Positions 9,186-16,500 of a DNA stretch of 39,101 nt are shown one piece after another. This stretch comes from Deltaproteobacteria bacterium. Its GTDB lineage: Bacteria; Myxococcota_A; Polyangia; Polyangiales; JADJMO01. The notes beneath the pieces are model-generated. The model was not told the origin of the DNA and did not search any database. It saw only the letters and a list, made by a program, of their open reading frames with translations. A program made the translations under genes and the position numbers. Position 1 is the stretch's first letter. Every line of letters begins with the position of its first letter. The stretch is from assembly GCA_016182965.1 (NCBI GenBank), contig JACPFM010000203.1, forward strand, positions 1 through 39,101. Reading direction: 5' to 3'.

Positions 9186-9482
9186 TCACGTCTTCTTTCG
9201 AGGCGGCTTCACGCGGAGACGCGCCCGCTCGGCGCGAATGGCATCCTCGGTCTCGACGGCCAGCGCACCGGCTCCGTCGACCGGCGCATCGACCAGCGAC
9301 CCCGGGCCGTAGAGGATCGACTCGATCTCCGCGAGCAACTTGCTCCGTGCAGCGCCGGTCAGCGTCCCCGCGAGCTTCTCACGCCTCTCGGCGATCCACT
9401 CGGCGTTGCCCGCGAGATCGCCCTGGCGCAGCCGTCGCTCGACCTTCTTCAGCACCTTGGTGAGATCGAGCTCCTTGGGCAT
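9186..9482 (-). CDS. Small charged hypothetical protein
   Basis: A 98-residue protein starting MPKELDLTKVLKKVERRLRQ, rich in Lys, Arg and Glu, predicted mostly helical, with a strongly basic tail (KPPRKKT). No signal peptide or membrane segment is visible, so it is likely cytoplasmic. I do not recognise a family. The start at 9482 is the first ATG giving a normal-looking N-terminus; upstream in-frame sequence is low-quality. No strong ribosome binding site is evident. It is convergent with the aminopeptidase gene and divergent from the peroxiredoxin gene, with 209 bp between the two starts. The charged repeating pattern hints at a nucleic-acid or protein-binding helix, but this is speculative. 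Confidence 0.65.
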   Translation of the reverse strand: MPKELDLTKVLKKVERRLRQGDLAGNAEWIAERREKLAGTLTGAARSKLLAEIESILYGPGSLVDAPVDGAGALAVETEDAIRAERARLRVKPPRKKT

Positions 9483-9660
9483 GGCTCGAGTGTGAACGGA
9501 GACCGGGCTCTTCTCTAGCGGGAACCGCACCGGCGATGGACGCCCGGCGGAAGCGACGCACTGGGCGAAGGGCCCGCGACAGCCGGACCGGAGCGGCTGG
9601 GCGCAGCAACGGCGCATGTCCGACGACATCGATCGCGGACGGACCACGCCCGGCAGCTTC

Positions 9661-9674
9661 TGTCGGACCCGACA
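9661..9674. promoter_or_regulatory. Inverted repeat upstream of the peroxiredoxin gene
   Basis: TGTCGG (9661-9666) and CCGACA (9669-9674) form a perfect 6-bp inverted repeat with a 2-nt centre. It lies just before the strong GGGAGGA ribosome binding site at 9682-9688. It could be an operator or a small leader hairpin for the peroxiredoxin gene; nothing identifies the regulator. Confidence 0.3.
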
Positions 9675-9691
9675 CGTCCGCGGGAGGAATC

Positions 9692-10360
9692 ATGACGAGC
9701 AACCCTTTGCGCATCAACGACATCGCGCCGAACTTCAAAGCGAAGACCACGCGGGGCGAGATCGACTTCCATCAGTGGATCGGCGACGGCTGGGCGATCC
9801 TCTTCTCGCATCCGAAGGACTTCACGCCCGTCTGCACGACCGAGCTCGGTTACATGGCGAAGATCGAGTCCGAGTTCGCGAAGCGGAACACCAAGCTGAT
9901 CGGCCTCTCGGTCGACTCCGTCGAGGACCACCAGAAGTGGAGCAAGGACATCGAGGAGACGCAGGGTCAACGCATCCAGTACCCGATGATCGGCGACAGC
10001 GATCTCGCCGTGTCCAAGCTCTACAACATGCTCCCCGCGGACGAGCCGGGCACCGCGGAGGGACGCACGGCGGTCAACAACCAGACGGTGCGCTCCGTGT
10101 TCATCGTCGGGCCCGACAAGCGCATCAAGCTGATGCTCAGCTACCCGATGACCACCGGTCGGAACTTCGACGAGATCCTGCGCGTGCTCGACTCGATGCA
10201 GCTCACGTCGAAGCACAAGGTGGCGACGCCCGCGAACTGGAAGCCGGGCGAGGACGTGATCATCGCGGCGTCCGTCAAGGACGACGACGCGAAGAAGATG
10301 TTCCCCGACGGCTGGAAGGCGCCGAAGCCGTACCTCCGCATCGTCCCTCAGCCGCGCTGA
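9692..10360 (+). CDS. 1-Cys peroxiredoxin (Prx6 type)
   Basis: A 222-residue thiol peroxidase that reduces hydrogen peroxide and organic or lipid hydroperoxides in the cytoplasm. The active site is DFTPVCTTE with peroxidatic Cys48 and supporting Thr45. No other cysteine occurs in the protein, which fits the 1-Cys class, reduced by an external thiol. Length and the long C-terminal extension (ANWKPGEDVII, then a PKPYLR-type tail) are typical of the Prx6/AhpE-like long form. The ATG at 9692 has an excellent GGGAGGA Shine-Dalgarno 3 nt upstream of its spacer. It stands alone, with a terminator-like repeat right after its stop. Family call is secure; the physiological reductant is not visible. Confidence 0.95.
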   Translation: MTSNPLRINDIAPNFKAKTTRGEIDFHQWIGDGWAILFSHPKDFTPVCTTELGYMAKIESEFAKRNTKLIGLSVDSVEDHQKWSKDIEETQGQRIQYPMIGDSDLAVSKLYNMLPADEPGTAEGRTAVNNQTVRSVFIVGPDKRIKLMLSYPMTTGRNFDEILRVLDSMQLTSKHKVATPANWKPGEDVIIAASVKDDDAKKMFPDGWKAPKPYLRIVPQPR

Positions 10361-10407
10361 GCGCGGTCCGCATTTCTCGAATCGCCTCGAGCGACGCGCG
10401 ACCGCGC
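10361..10407. terminator. Terminator-like nested hairpin between convergent genes
   Basis: GCGCGGTC (10361-10368) starts directly after the peroxiredoxin stop and pairs with GACCGCGC (10400-10407). Inside the loop CTCGA/TCGAG (10376-10380 and 10387-10391) forms a second stem. The position between two convergent genes suggests a shared terminator. No T tract is present on either strand. Confidence 0.4.
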
Positions 10408-10445
10408 GGTGAGAGCTGCGCGAGCTCCGTGCGCGCTCGCGCCGC

Positions 10446-11657
10446 TCAACCGAGCGACTCGATCGACGACGGCAGATCCACCGTCGCCGGCAGCCGCCCC
10501 TCGGCGCGCTCCGGCCGTCCCCCGCCGCGGCCGCCGACCGACTGCGCGGTCTTCTTGAACCAGGCGCCGGCGTCGAACGCGACGCCGCTGCCGCGCTCCA
10601 CCACCAAGAGCACCTCGCCGGTCTCGCGATCGCGCGAGGCGACGAACGCGACGACGTCCGGGCGGCGGGCCAGCGCGCCGGAGAGCGCGCGGAGCGTCGG
10701 CAGATCGTCGCCCTCGCGCACGACGAACACGCGCGTGCCCGAAGGATCGGGCGGGTGCGCGGCGAGCGTGCGCTCGGCGATCAGCTGCATCAGCTCGCCA
10801 CGCGCGACCGCGAAGGCATCGGTGCGGGCCTTGAGCTCGGCCCGGAGCTTCGCGACGGCCAGCGGGACCTCGCTCGCGCCGCAGGTGAACGACTTCGCGA
10901 GGTCGCGGACGATCGCGTCCTTGCCGCGCGCGTCGGCGAGCGCGCGGCGCCCTGCGAGGAAGGTCACCCGCGTGCCGCCCTTGTACCGCTCGATGCCGGT
11001 GATCTTCACCGGGCCGATCTGCCCGGTGCGCGCGACGTGCGTGCCGCCGCACGGGGTGAAGTCGAAGCCCTCGACCTCGATGACGCGCACGCCGCTCGTC
11101 ACCTTCGGCGCGCGCCGCAGCGGCATCGCCGCGAGCTCCTCGGGCGTCGGCAGGTGCGACCGCACCGCGACGTCGTCGAGGATCAGATCGTTGACGAGGT
11201 CTTCGGCGCGCGCGAGCGCAGCCTCGGCCAGCGCGGTGAGCGGCGTGTCGATCGTCGAGGCTGCCTCGCCCAGGCGCGCGGAGACCGTCTCGGCCCGGGC
11301 GATCTCGATCAGCGCGCGCGACAGGAGGTGCTGGCCGGTGTGCTGCGACATGAAATCGCGCCGGCGATCCCGGTCGATGCGCGCGCCGACCGGCCCGCCC
11401 GCACGGAGCCCGTCGATCGGGCCCTCGAGGAGGTGGTGCACCGTCCCGGCGTCGTCGACCTGCGTGTCGCGGACGGCGACGTCGCGACCGTCGATCGTCA
11501 GCGTGCCGCGATCGCCGAGCTGCCCGCCGCCTTCGGGGTAGAAGAGCGTGCGGTCGAGCACGATCGACGGAGCGCCGCCGAGCTCGGCGACCTCGAGCAC
11601 GGTCGCGGCGAAGGTCGTGGCGAACGGTTCGTCCCAATACAGCTTGTGGGTCGTCAC
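10446..11657 (-). CDS. AlaX-type alanyl-tRNA editing hydrolase with DHHA1 domain
   Basis: A 403-residue stand-alone editing protein that hydrolyses mischarged Ser- or Gly-tRNA(Ala) in the cytoplasm. The N-terminal barrel carries the TLFYPEGGGQLGDRG motif (37-51). The zinc-binding editing site is His106 and His110 (HTGQH) plus Cys203 and His207 (CGGTH). The C-terminal part resembles the DHHA1 domain of alanyl-tRNA synthetase, including the glycine-rich GGRGGGRPE near the end. The class I catalytic synthetase domain is absent, so this is the long AlaX form, not a truncated AlaRS. The start is GTG at 11657. It is divergent from the beta-helix lipoprotein gene, leaving only 52 bp for both promoters. 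Confidence 0.92.
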   Translation of the reverse strand: MTTHKLYWDEPFATTFAATVLEVAELGGAPSIVLDRTLFYPEGGGQLGDRGTLTIDGRDVAVRDTQVDDAGTVHHLLEGPIDGLRAGGPVGARIDRDRRRDFMSQHTGQHLLSRALIEIARAETVSARLGEAASTIDTPLTALAEAALARAEDLVNDLILDDVAVRSHLPTPEELAAMPLRRAPKVTSGVRVIEVEGFDFTPCGGTHVARTGQIGPVKITGIERYKGGTRVTFLAGRRALADARGKDAIVRDLAKSFTCGASEVPLAVAKLRAELKARTDAFAVARGELMQLIAERTLAAHPPDPSGTRVFVVREGDDLPTLRALSGALARRPDVVAFVASRDRETGEVLLVVERGSGVAFDAGAWFKKTAQSVGGRGGGRPERAEGRLPATVDLPSSIESLG

Positions 11658-11709
11658 GGGCGCCCGAGCCTAGCGCAGCGGCGCCAAAGCGCGCCTATCA
11701 TCTCGACGC

Positions 11710-13947
11710 ATGCGCCCGTCGCTCGTCCTGCTCGCCGCCGCGGTCGCCGCGTGCAGCGCGTGCGGCGGCGACGAGCCGACCGCGCCCCCGAGCGCGCCGC
11801 GCTGGGCACCGACGTGCGCCGACACGCACGAAGAGATCGGACCCGCGTGCGTGCCGCGCTTCGACGGATGCGCCGCATACGAGGTCCCGCGCGTCGGCGG
11901 CGGCTGCACGCCCGTCGGCGTCGACACCTGTCCCGACGGCTTCGTCGCCGACGGCTCCGGCGGCTGCGCCGCTTCCTTGCCGAAGAGCCCGTGCGCCGAC
12001 GGCACCATGGCCCTGCCCGGCGACACCTCGTGCGCGCCGGTGTCGACCTGCTCCGACGCACCGATAGGCGCGCTCCGCGTCGACGCCGCCTACGCGGGGT
12101 CCGACGGCGACGGCAGCGTCGCGCGGCCCTTCAAGACCGTCACCGCCGCGCTCGCCGCGGCCGCGCCGGGCGCCACGATCGCCGTCGCCGCGGGCACCTA
12201 CCGCGAGGACCTGGTCGTCGATCGCCCGGTGATCATCCGCGGGAGGTGCCCGGCAGAGGTGACCGTGCGCGGCATCTCCACCGAGCTCGGCGCCGCCGCG
12301 ATCCTCGTGCGCGCGCCCGCGACGATCGCCGGCCTCGCGATCACCGGGCCGGCGCGCGGCGTGATGGTCGACGGCGCGAGCGGCGTGCGCCTCGAGGAGC
12401 TGCGCGTGCACGACACCGGCGAGCTCGCCATCGGCGCGCGCGACAAGAGCGGTCCGCTCTCGGTCGACGTGCGGCGCGTGCTCGTCGAGCGCGCGGCGGA
12501 CGCAGGCGTCGCCTCGAACGGCGGCGCGCTCGTCCTGTCCGACGTCGTGGTGCGCGAGATCACCAAGGGGCCGGGCAGCCTCGACGCGTTCGGCATCTAC
12601 GCGGGCGGGAGCACCGCGACCGGGACGGCCGGCGAGATCCGCGTGTCGCGCGCGCTCGTCGAGCGCGCCCGCGGCGGCGGCGTCGTCGCGCTCGGAGGGA
12701 AGCTGAACCTCGATCGCGTCGTGGTCCGCGACATCCCCGGCCTCGGCGACGATCGGCCCGCGATCGGCGTCGGCACCCCGGCGAAGTCCGTCCTGCCCTC
12801 CACGATCGCGATCGAGGGATCGCTGGTGGAGGACACCTCGGGCGCCGCGATCAGCGCGGTGGGCGCGACGCTCGACGCGCGCCGGATCACCGTCCGCCGC
12901 GCGCGCTCCTCCGGGATCTTCCTGCGCGAGGCCACCGGCACGGTGCGCGCGTGCCGGGTCGACGCGGCGACCGGCCGCGGGATCTCCGCCGACTTCTCGG
13001 ACCTGCGGATCGATGGCACCGCGGTCACCGGCACCCTGTCGGGCCGCGAGCAAGCGTGTGGAATCTGCGCCTACGCCGACGCGGCGAAGCCCGGACGCAT
13101 CGAGCTCGCCGACGTGCTCTCCCGCGGCAACGCGATCGGCGGTATCGGCGTCGACGGCGCCGAGCTCGCGATCTCCGGGGCCCGCGTGGAGGACAACGGC
13201 ACGCTCGGCATCAGCGTCGTCGACGCCGAGGCGAAGGTCAGCGGCGCGATCGTCCGGCGCACGCGCCCCAACGCCGCCGGCCAGCGCGGCGAGGGCGTGC
13301 TCGTCGCGCATCAGGTCGGGCGCGCGAAGCTCGCGCTTTTCGACTCGTGGATCGAGGCCAGCTCCACCGCCGGCGTGACCGTCTTCTCGGAGGCGCGCAT
13401 CGAGCGCACCGTCGTGCGCGACGTGGCGGTCGAGCCGAAGAGCGGTAAGCTCGGCACGGGCATCCTGGCGCTGCCCCCGCTGCGCAATCCGCGGCCGGTG
13501 GTGCTCGATCTGAAGAGCGTCGTCGTCGAGCGCAGCACCCAGGCGGGGATCTTCCTCGGGGTGACGACCGCCACGATCGACGCGTGCGTGGTGCGCGAGA
13601 CCCGCCCGAACCCCACCGGCGAGTTCGGCGACGGGATCGCCGTCTCCGCGGGGTTCCTCGACGCGGAGGGCCGCACGCTGGTCCCGTCGGTCGTCACCAT
13701 CACCGGATCGCTCGTGGAGAACGCCGCGCGGGCGGGGATCTCCGTGTTCGGCAGCGAGCTGTCCCTCGGCGGGTCGAGGCTGTGGTGCGCCGCCGTCGCC
13801 ATCGACGTCGAGGAGGAGCTCGACTGGGGGAGACGCCCTCCCACGCTCCACGACCTCGGCGGGAACGACTGCGGCTGCGGCAGCGAGGCTCCGGGCAGCT
13901 GCCGGGCCAGGTCCAGCGGTCTTCGCCCCGTCCCGGTCGCTCCCTGA
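11710..13947 (+). CDS. Lipoprotein with right-handed parallel beta-helix
   Basis: A 745-residue secreted lipoprotein. The leader has a VAAC lipobox (Cys15; a second Cys-Gly-Gly follows at 18). Residues ~35-118 are Cys-rich with repeated C-P-x-G-type units, a spacer common in myxobacterial surface lipoproteins. From about residue 125 a DUF1565-like opening (YAGSDGDGSVARPFKTVTAAL) leads into many short beta repeats with recurring hydrophobic, Gly and Asp positions, the pattern of a pectate-lyase-like right-handed beta helix. Such helices bind or cleave polysaccharides, but I see no assignable catalytic triad, so a binding or structural role at the cell surface is equally possible. The start ATG has no strong Shine-Dalgarno. 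Confidence 0.85.
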   Translation: MRPSLVLLAAAVAACSACGGDEPTAPPSAPRWAPTCADTHEEIGPACVPRFDGCAAYEVPRVGGGCTPVGVDTCPDGFVADGSGGCAASLPKSPCADGTMALPGDTSCAPVSTCSDAPIGALRVDAAYAGSDGDGSVARPFKTVTAALAAAAPGATIAVAAGTYREDLVVDRPVIIRGRCPAEVTVRGISTELGAAAILVRAPATIAGLAITGPARGVMVDGASGVRLEELRVHDTGELAIGARDKSGPLSVDVRRVLVERAADAGVASNGGALVLSDVVVREITKGPGSLDAFGIYAGGSTATGTAGEIRVSRALVERARGGGVVALGGKLNLDRVVVRDIPGLGDDRPAIGVGTPAKSVLPSTIAIEGSLVEDTSGAAISAVGATLDARRITVRRARSSGIFLREATGTVRACRVDAATGRGISADFSDLRIDGTAVTGTLSGREQACGICAYADAAKPGRIELADVLSRGNAIGGIGVDGAELAISGARVEDNGTLGISVVDAEAKVSGAIVRRTRPNAAGQRGEGVLVAHQVGRAKLALFDSWIEASSTAGVTVFSEARIERTVVRDVAVEPKSGKLGTGILALPPLRNPRPVVLDLKSVVVERSTQAGIFLGVTTATIDACVVRETRPNPTGEFGDGIAVSAGFLDAEGRTLVPSVVTITGSLVENAARAGISVFGSELSLGGSRLWCAAVAIDVEEELDWGRRPPTLHDLGGNDCGCGSEAPGSCRARSSGLRPVPVAP

Positions 13948-13996
13948 CCAGGAGCCGCTGGACAACGGGCCGCGGCCGAGTAGGTTGCGCACCCAA

Positions 13997-14137
13997 ATGG
14001 CAGCACCCCAGGATCCCCCCGTCCGTCTGTGGCAGAAGAAGCGCCGCACCAAGAAGCTCGCCGAGTGGCGCGCGAAGAAGGCCGCGGCCGCCGAGACCAC
14101 GGCGAAGCCCGAAGCGAAGCCCGAAGCGAAGAAGTGA
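13997..14137 (+). CDS. 46-residue basic protein
   Basis: A short frame encodes MAAPQDPPVRLWQKKRRTKK followed by LAEWRAKK, an Ala-rich stretch and two KPEA repeats, ending in KK. The first half is strongly basic and aromatic, the second a lysine/alanine tail. Codon use is like the neighbouring real genes. It fits snugly in the 197 bp between the beta-helix gene and the convergent glycosyltransferase gene, ending 7 bp before the latter's stop. I recognise no family. The composition suggests binding to nucleic acid or ribosomes. It could be a chance frame, but the ordered, repeat-bearing composition argues for a real small protein. Confidence 0.5.
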   Translation: MAAPQDPPVRLWQKKRRTKKLAEWRAKKAAAAETTAKPEAKPEAKK

Positions 14138-14144
14138 CGGACCG

Positions 14145-15272
14145 TCAGAGCGCCTCGCGGTAGATCGCGAGCGTCTTCTCGGCCGTCGCCTTCCAGCGGA
14201 ACTGCTTCACCTTCTCGAGACCGTCGGCGCGCATCTTCGCCGCGAGCCCGTCGTCGAGCGCGACGAGCCGCAGGGCGGCGGCGATCGCGCCGTCGTCCTC
14301 CGGGTCGATGAGGATGCCGGCGCCGCCGGAGACCTCCGGCATGGACGAGCGGTTCGAGGTGATCACCGGGCACCCGGCGCCGAGCGCCTCGCTCGGAGGG
14401 TTGCCGAACCCCTCGGCGAGCGAGGGGTGACAGAGACAGAGCGCGCCCCAGTACAGCGCGCGTAGCTCCTCGAAGGGCACGTCCTTCAGGAAGTGCACGC
14501 GCCCGCGCAGGCCGCGCTCCTCGACGAGCGGCGCGAGCACCGAGCCCTTGCCGAGCCGCTGCACCAGCGCGAGGTGCACCGACGGGTCGTCGGCGAAGGC
14601 GTCGGCGAACGCGCGCACCACCGCCGCGTGGTTCTTGTACCCGGCGAACTGTCCGACGGTGAGCACGTGGCGACGCGCGCCCGGCAGCCACTTGTCGCGC
14701 GTCTGCTCGGCGAACGCGCGCTCGTCGTCGTCGCGCGGCGGACGCCAATCGTCGCCCACGCCGTAGTGGGTCACGCGCGTCTTCTCGCCCGCGCGCGCGT
14801 CGAGGTTCCCGATCTCGCGGCGCGTCGCCTCGCTGATCGCCGCGATGCGGGTCGACCTCTTCAGCGCGCGCGCGATGCCGTGCTGGTAGTAGAACGTCTC
14901 GACGAAGCCCCACGGCCCGGGCCTGCGACACCAGGGCGCGTGCTGCACCCACATCACGTCGTGGATGGTCGTGACGGTCGGCATCTCGAGCCACGCGGGC
15001 ATGACGTTGAACGTCGCGTGGAACAGCCTCACGCCGCGCAGATCGGCGAGCTGCGGCAGCGCCCACATGGTGACGGGCCCCGTCGCCTCGAAGGGGAACA
15101 CCACCTCGTGGACGTTCGCTTCGTACGAGAGGCGCGCCGGCGCCTTCGGGTGCTTGAGGAAGAGGAAATGCAGATCGGGCGCGAGCCTCGGCAGGTGATC
15201 GACGAGCGCCTGCACGTACGGACCGATCCCGCTCGGCGTCTCGCGGATGTAGCGGCAGTCGATCGCGATCAC
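14145..15272 (-). CDS. Family 4 glycosyltransferase (GT-B fold)
   Basis: A 375-residue retaining glycosyltransferase that transfers a sugar from a nucleotide-sugar donor to a glycan or lipid acceptor at the cytoplasmic face of the inner membrane. The N-terminal half holds the acceptor domain (SGIGPYVQALVDHLP, a glycine-rich loop). The C-terminal half has the donor-binding elements VGQFAGYKNH and the GT4 EX7E pair in EGFGNPPSE, followed by CPVITSNRSSMPEVSGGAG. It is close to mannosyltransferases that make envelope or exopolysaccharide glycans. It starts at 15272 and faces the CDP-alcohol/membrane-protein operon across 325 bp, consistent with a shared role in envelope glycan assembly. The exact sugar is unknown. 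Confidence 0.92.
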   Translation of the reverse strand: MIAIDCRYIRETPSGIGPYVQALVDHLPRLAPDLHFLFLKHPKAPARLSYEANVHEVVFPFEATGPVTMWALPQLADLRGVRLFHATFNVMPAWLEMPTVTTIHDVMWVQHAPWCRRPGPWGFVETFYYQHGIARALKRSTRIAAISEATRREIGNLDARAGEKTRVTHYGVGDDWRPPRDDDERAFAEQTRDKWLPGARRHVLTVGQFAGYKNHAAVVRAFADAFADDPSVHLALVQRLGKGSVLAPLVEERGLRGRVHFLKDVPFEELRALYWGALCLCHPSLAEGFGNPPSEALGAGCPVITSNRSSMPEVSGGAGILIDPEDDGAIAAALRLVALDDGLAAKMRADGLEKVKQFRWKATAEKTLAIYREAL

Positions 15273-15597
15273 GGTCGCGACTCTTCGCGCGGATGGACGG
15301 ACGGGTCAAAGCGGCGACGGGGGGCGAGCCGTCCCGTTCCTGGCCATGACAGTGCGGTCGTGCCGGGTGCGTAGCGGTCGACGCACCGCGCCGCTGCTGG
15401 CGTGCCGTTGCGTCACGGACTGTGGTGTTCTCGCAACACCCCTTGCCGTACATGCCACCCCCGGCGGGACGGAGCTGAAAAAGGACTGAAAAACACGCAG
15501 GAAAACTTGCCCGTTTCGCGTTGCGCCATGGCACGCCCGTTGATAGGGCCCGCCCCCCAGGACTACAGCACGCCGCGGAAGCGGCAGAGCACGACGC
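15273..15597. other. Divergent intergenic region with two inverted repeats
   Basis: This 325-bp stretch separates divergent envelope genes and contains no credible gene. It holds GGTGCGT/ACGCACC (15366-15372 and 15381-15387) and GGTGTT/AACACC (15424-15429 and 15435-15440). An unusually A-rich segment lies at about 15478-15512, rare in this DNA and suited to promoter melting or an upstream binding site. Both divergent promoters should be here. Confidence 0.5.
15529..15544 (+). promoter_or_regulatory. Candidate sigma-54 (-24/-12) promoter
   Basis: TGGCACG (15529-15535), four bases CCCG, then TTGAT (15540-15544) matches the RpoN consensus TGGCACG-N4-TTGCW with one mismatch, at the C of the -12 GC. 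It lies 54 bp before the ATG at 15598, a suitable distance. The mismatch at a highly conserved base lowers confidence. An enhancer-binding site was not identified. Confidence 0.3.
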
Positions 15598-16500
15598 ATG
15601 CGGATCGAGCTGAAGGACGTCATCAAGAGCGCCGACGTGGAGGATCCGGTGAACCTCCACGTGCACCGCCCCCTCCAGCTCGCGCTGGTCCGCCCGCTGG
15701 TCCGCACCTCGATCACGCCGAACCAGGTCACCTTCCTGTCGCTCTGCGCCGGTCTCGGCTCCGCCGCCCTGATCGTGAAGGGAACCCCGGTCGCCCTGCT
15801 CGCCGCCGGCGTGCTCCTGTTCTCGTCGGCCATCCTCGACGGCGTCGACGGGATGATCGCCCGCCTGAAGAAGACCTCGAGCGAGACCGGCCACGCGATC
15901 GACGGCGCCGCCGACTACGCGGTCAACGTCAGCACGACGGCCGCCGCGGTCTACTACCTCGCGCAGCGCATGAACCCGCTGCTGGCCATCGCGCTCGGGC
16001 TGCTCGCGCACCTCGCGTGGGCGCAGCACCTGATGCTCTACGACTTCCACTGCGCGACGTACCTCCGCTTCCTGACCGGCGGCAAGCACCAGGGCGGCGA
16101 TCTCGATCGCGGCCGCGACCTGCTCGAGCGGCTGCGCGCCCGCAACGCGTCGCTCTTCTCGCGCACGCTGGTGGCCGTGTACGTCTGGCAGCTCGGCAAC
16201 CGCCAGACCTTCCTCGAGCGCGTCAACCCGGTGGCCGCGAGCTACCGCACGCTCGACGCCGACGCCGAGACCGGCGCCGCCTACGTCGCGCGTCACCGCA
16301 CGACGATGCGCGCCTGGGCCTTCCTCGGCAACGCGCCCCACATGGACTTGATGGCCCTCGCCACCGCGACGGGTCGGTTCGATCTTTACTTCCTGCTGCG
16401 CATCGTCGGCTTCACGGCGCTCGCGGTGATCCTCGCGGTCTGGGAGCGTCGCGTCAGCGCGACGCCGCTGATGCGCGAGGAAGAGGTCTCCGCGGCATGA
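15598..16500 (+). CDS. CDP-alcohol phosphatidyltransferase family protein
   Basis: A 300-residue integral inner-membrane enzyme. The complete CDP-OH-P signature DG-x2-AR-x8-G-x3-D-x3-D is present, with Asp81, Asp84, Gly85, Arg89, Gly98, Asp102 and Asp106 in place. These enzymes displace CMP from a CDP-alcohol, such as CDP-diacylglycerol or a CDP-polyol, using a second alcohol to make phospholipids or polyol-phosphate lipids. Hydrophobic segments flank the motif, and a long soluble insert follows around residues 160-240, more than in minimal phosphatidylglycerophosphate synthases. Its stop overlaps the start of the next gene by 4 bp (ATGA), so the two are translationally coupled. The actual head group cannot be told. 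Confidence 0.88.
   Translation: MRIELKDVIKSADVEDPVNLHVHRPLQLALVRPLVRTSITPNQVTFLSLCAGLGSAALIVKGTPVALLAAGVLLFSSAILDGVDGMIARLKKTSSETGHAIDGAADYAVNVSTTAAAVYYLAQRMNPLLAIALGLLAHLAWAQHLMLYDFHCATYLRFLTGGKHQGGDLDRGRDLLERLRARNASLFSRTLVAVYVWQLGNRQTFLERVNPVAASYRTLDADAETGAAYVARHRTTMRAWAFLGNAPHMDLMALATATGRFDLYFLLRIVGFTALAVILAVWERRVSATPLMREEEVSAA

Noticed and set aside
9131..10407. True rho-independent terminators
   Set aside because: The stems are strong, but no T tract follows on either strand, so I list them only as terminator-like.
11698..16341. 1547-codon minus-strand open frame spanning several genes
   Set aside because: It crosses two genes with clear families and their intergenic DNA, in another frame; it is a GC-driven artefact.
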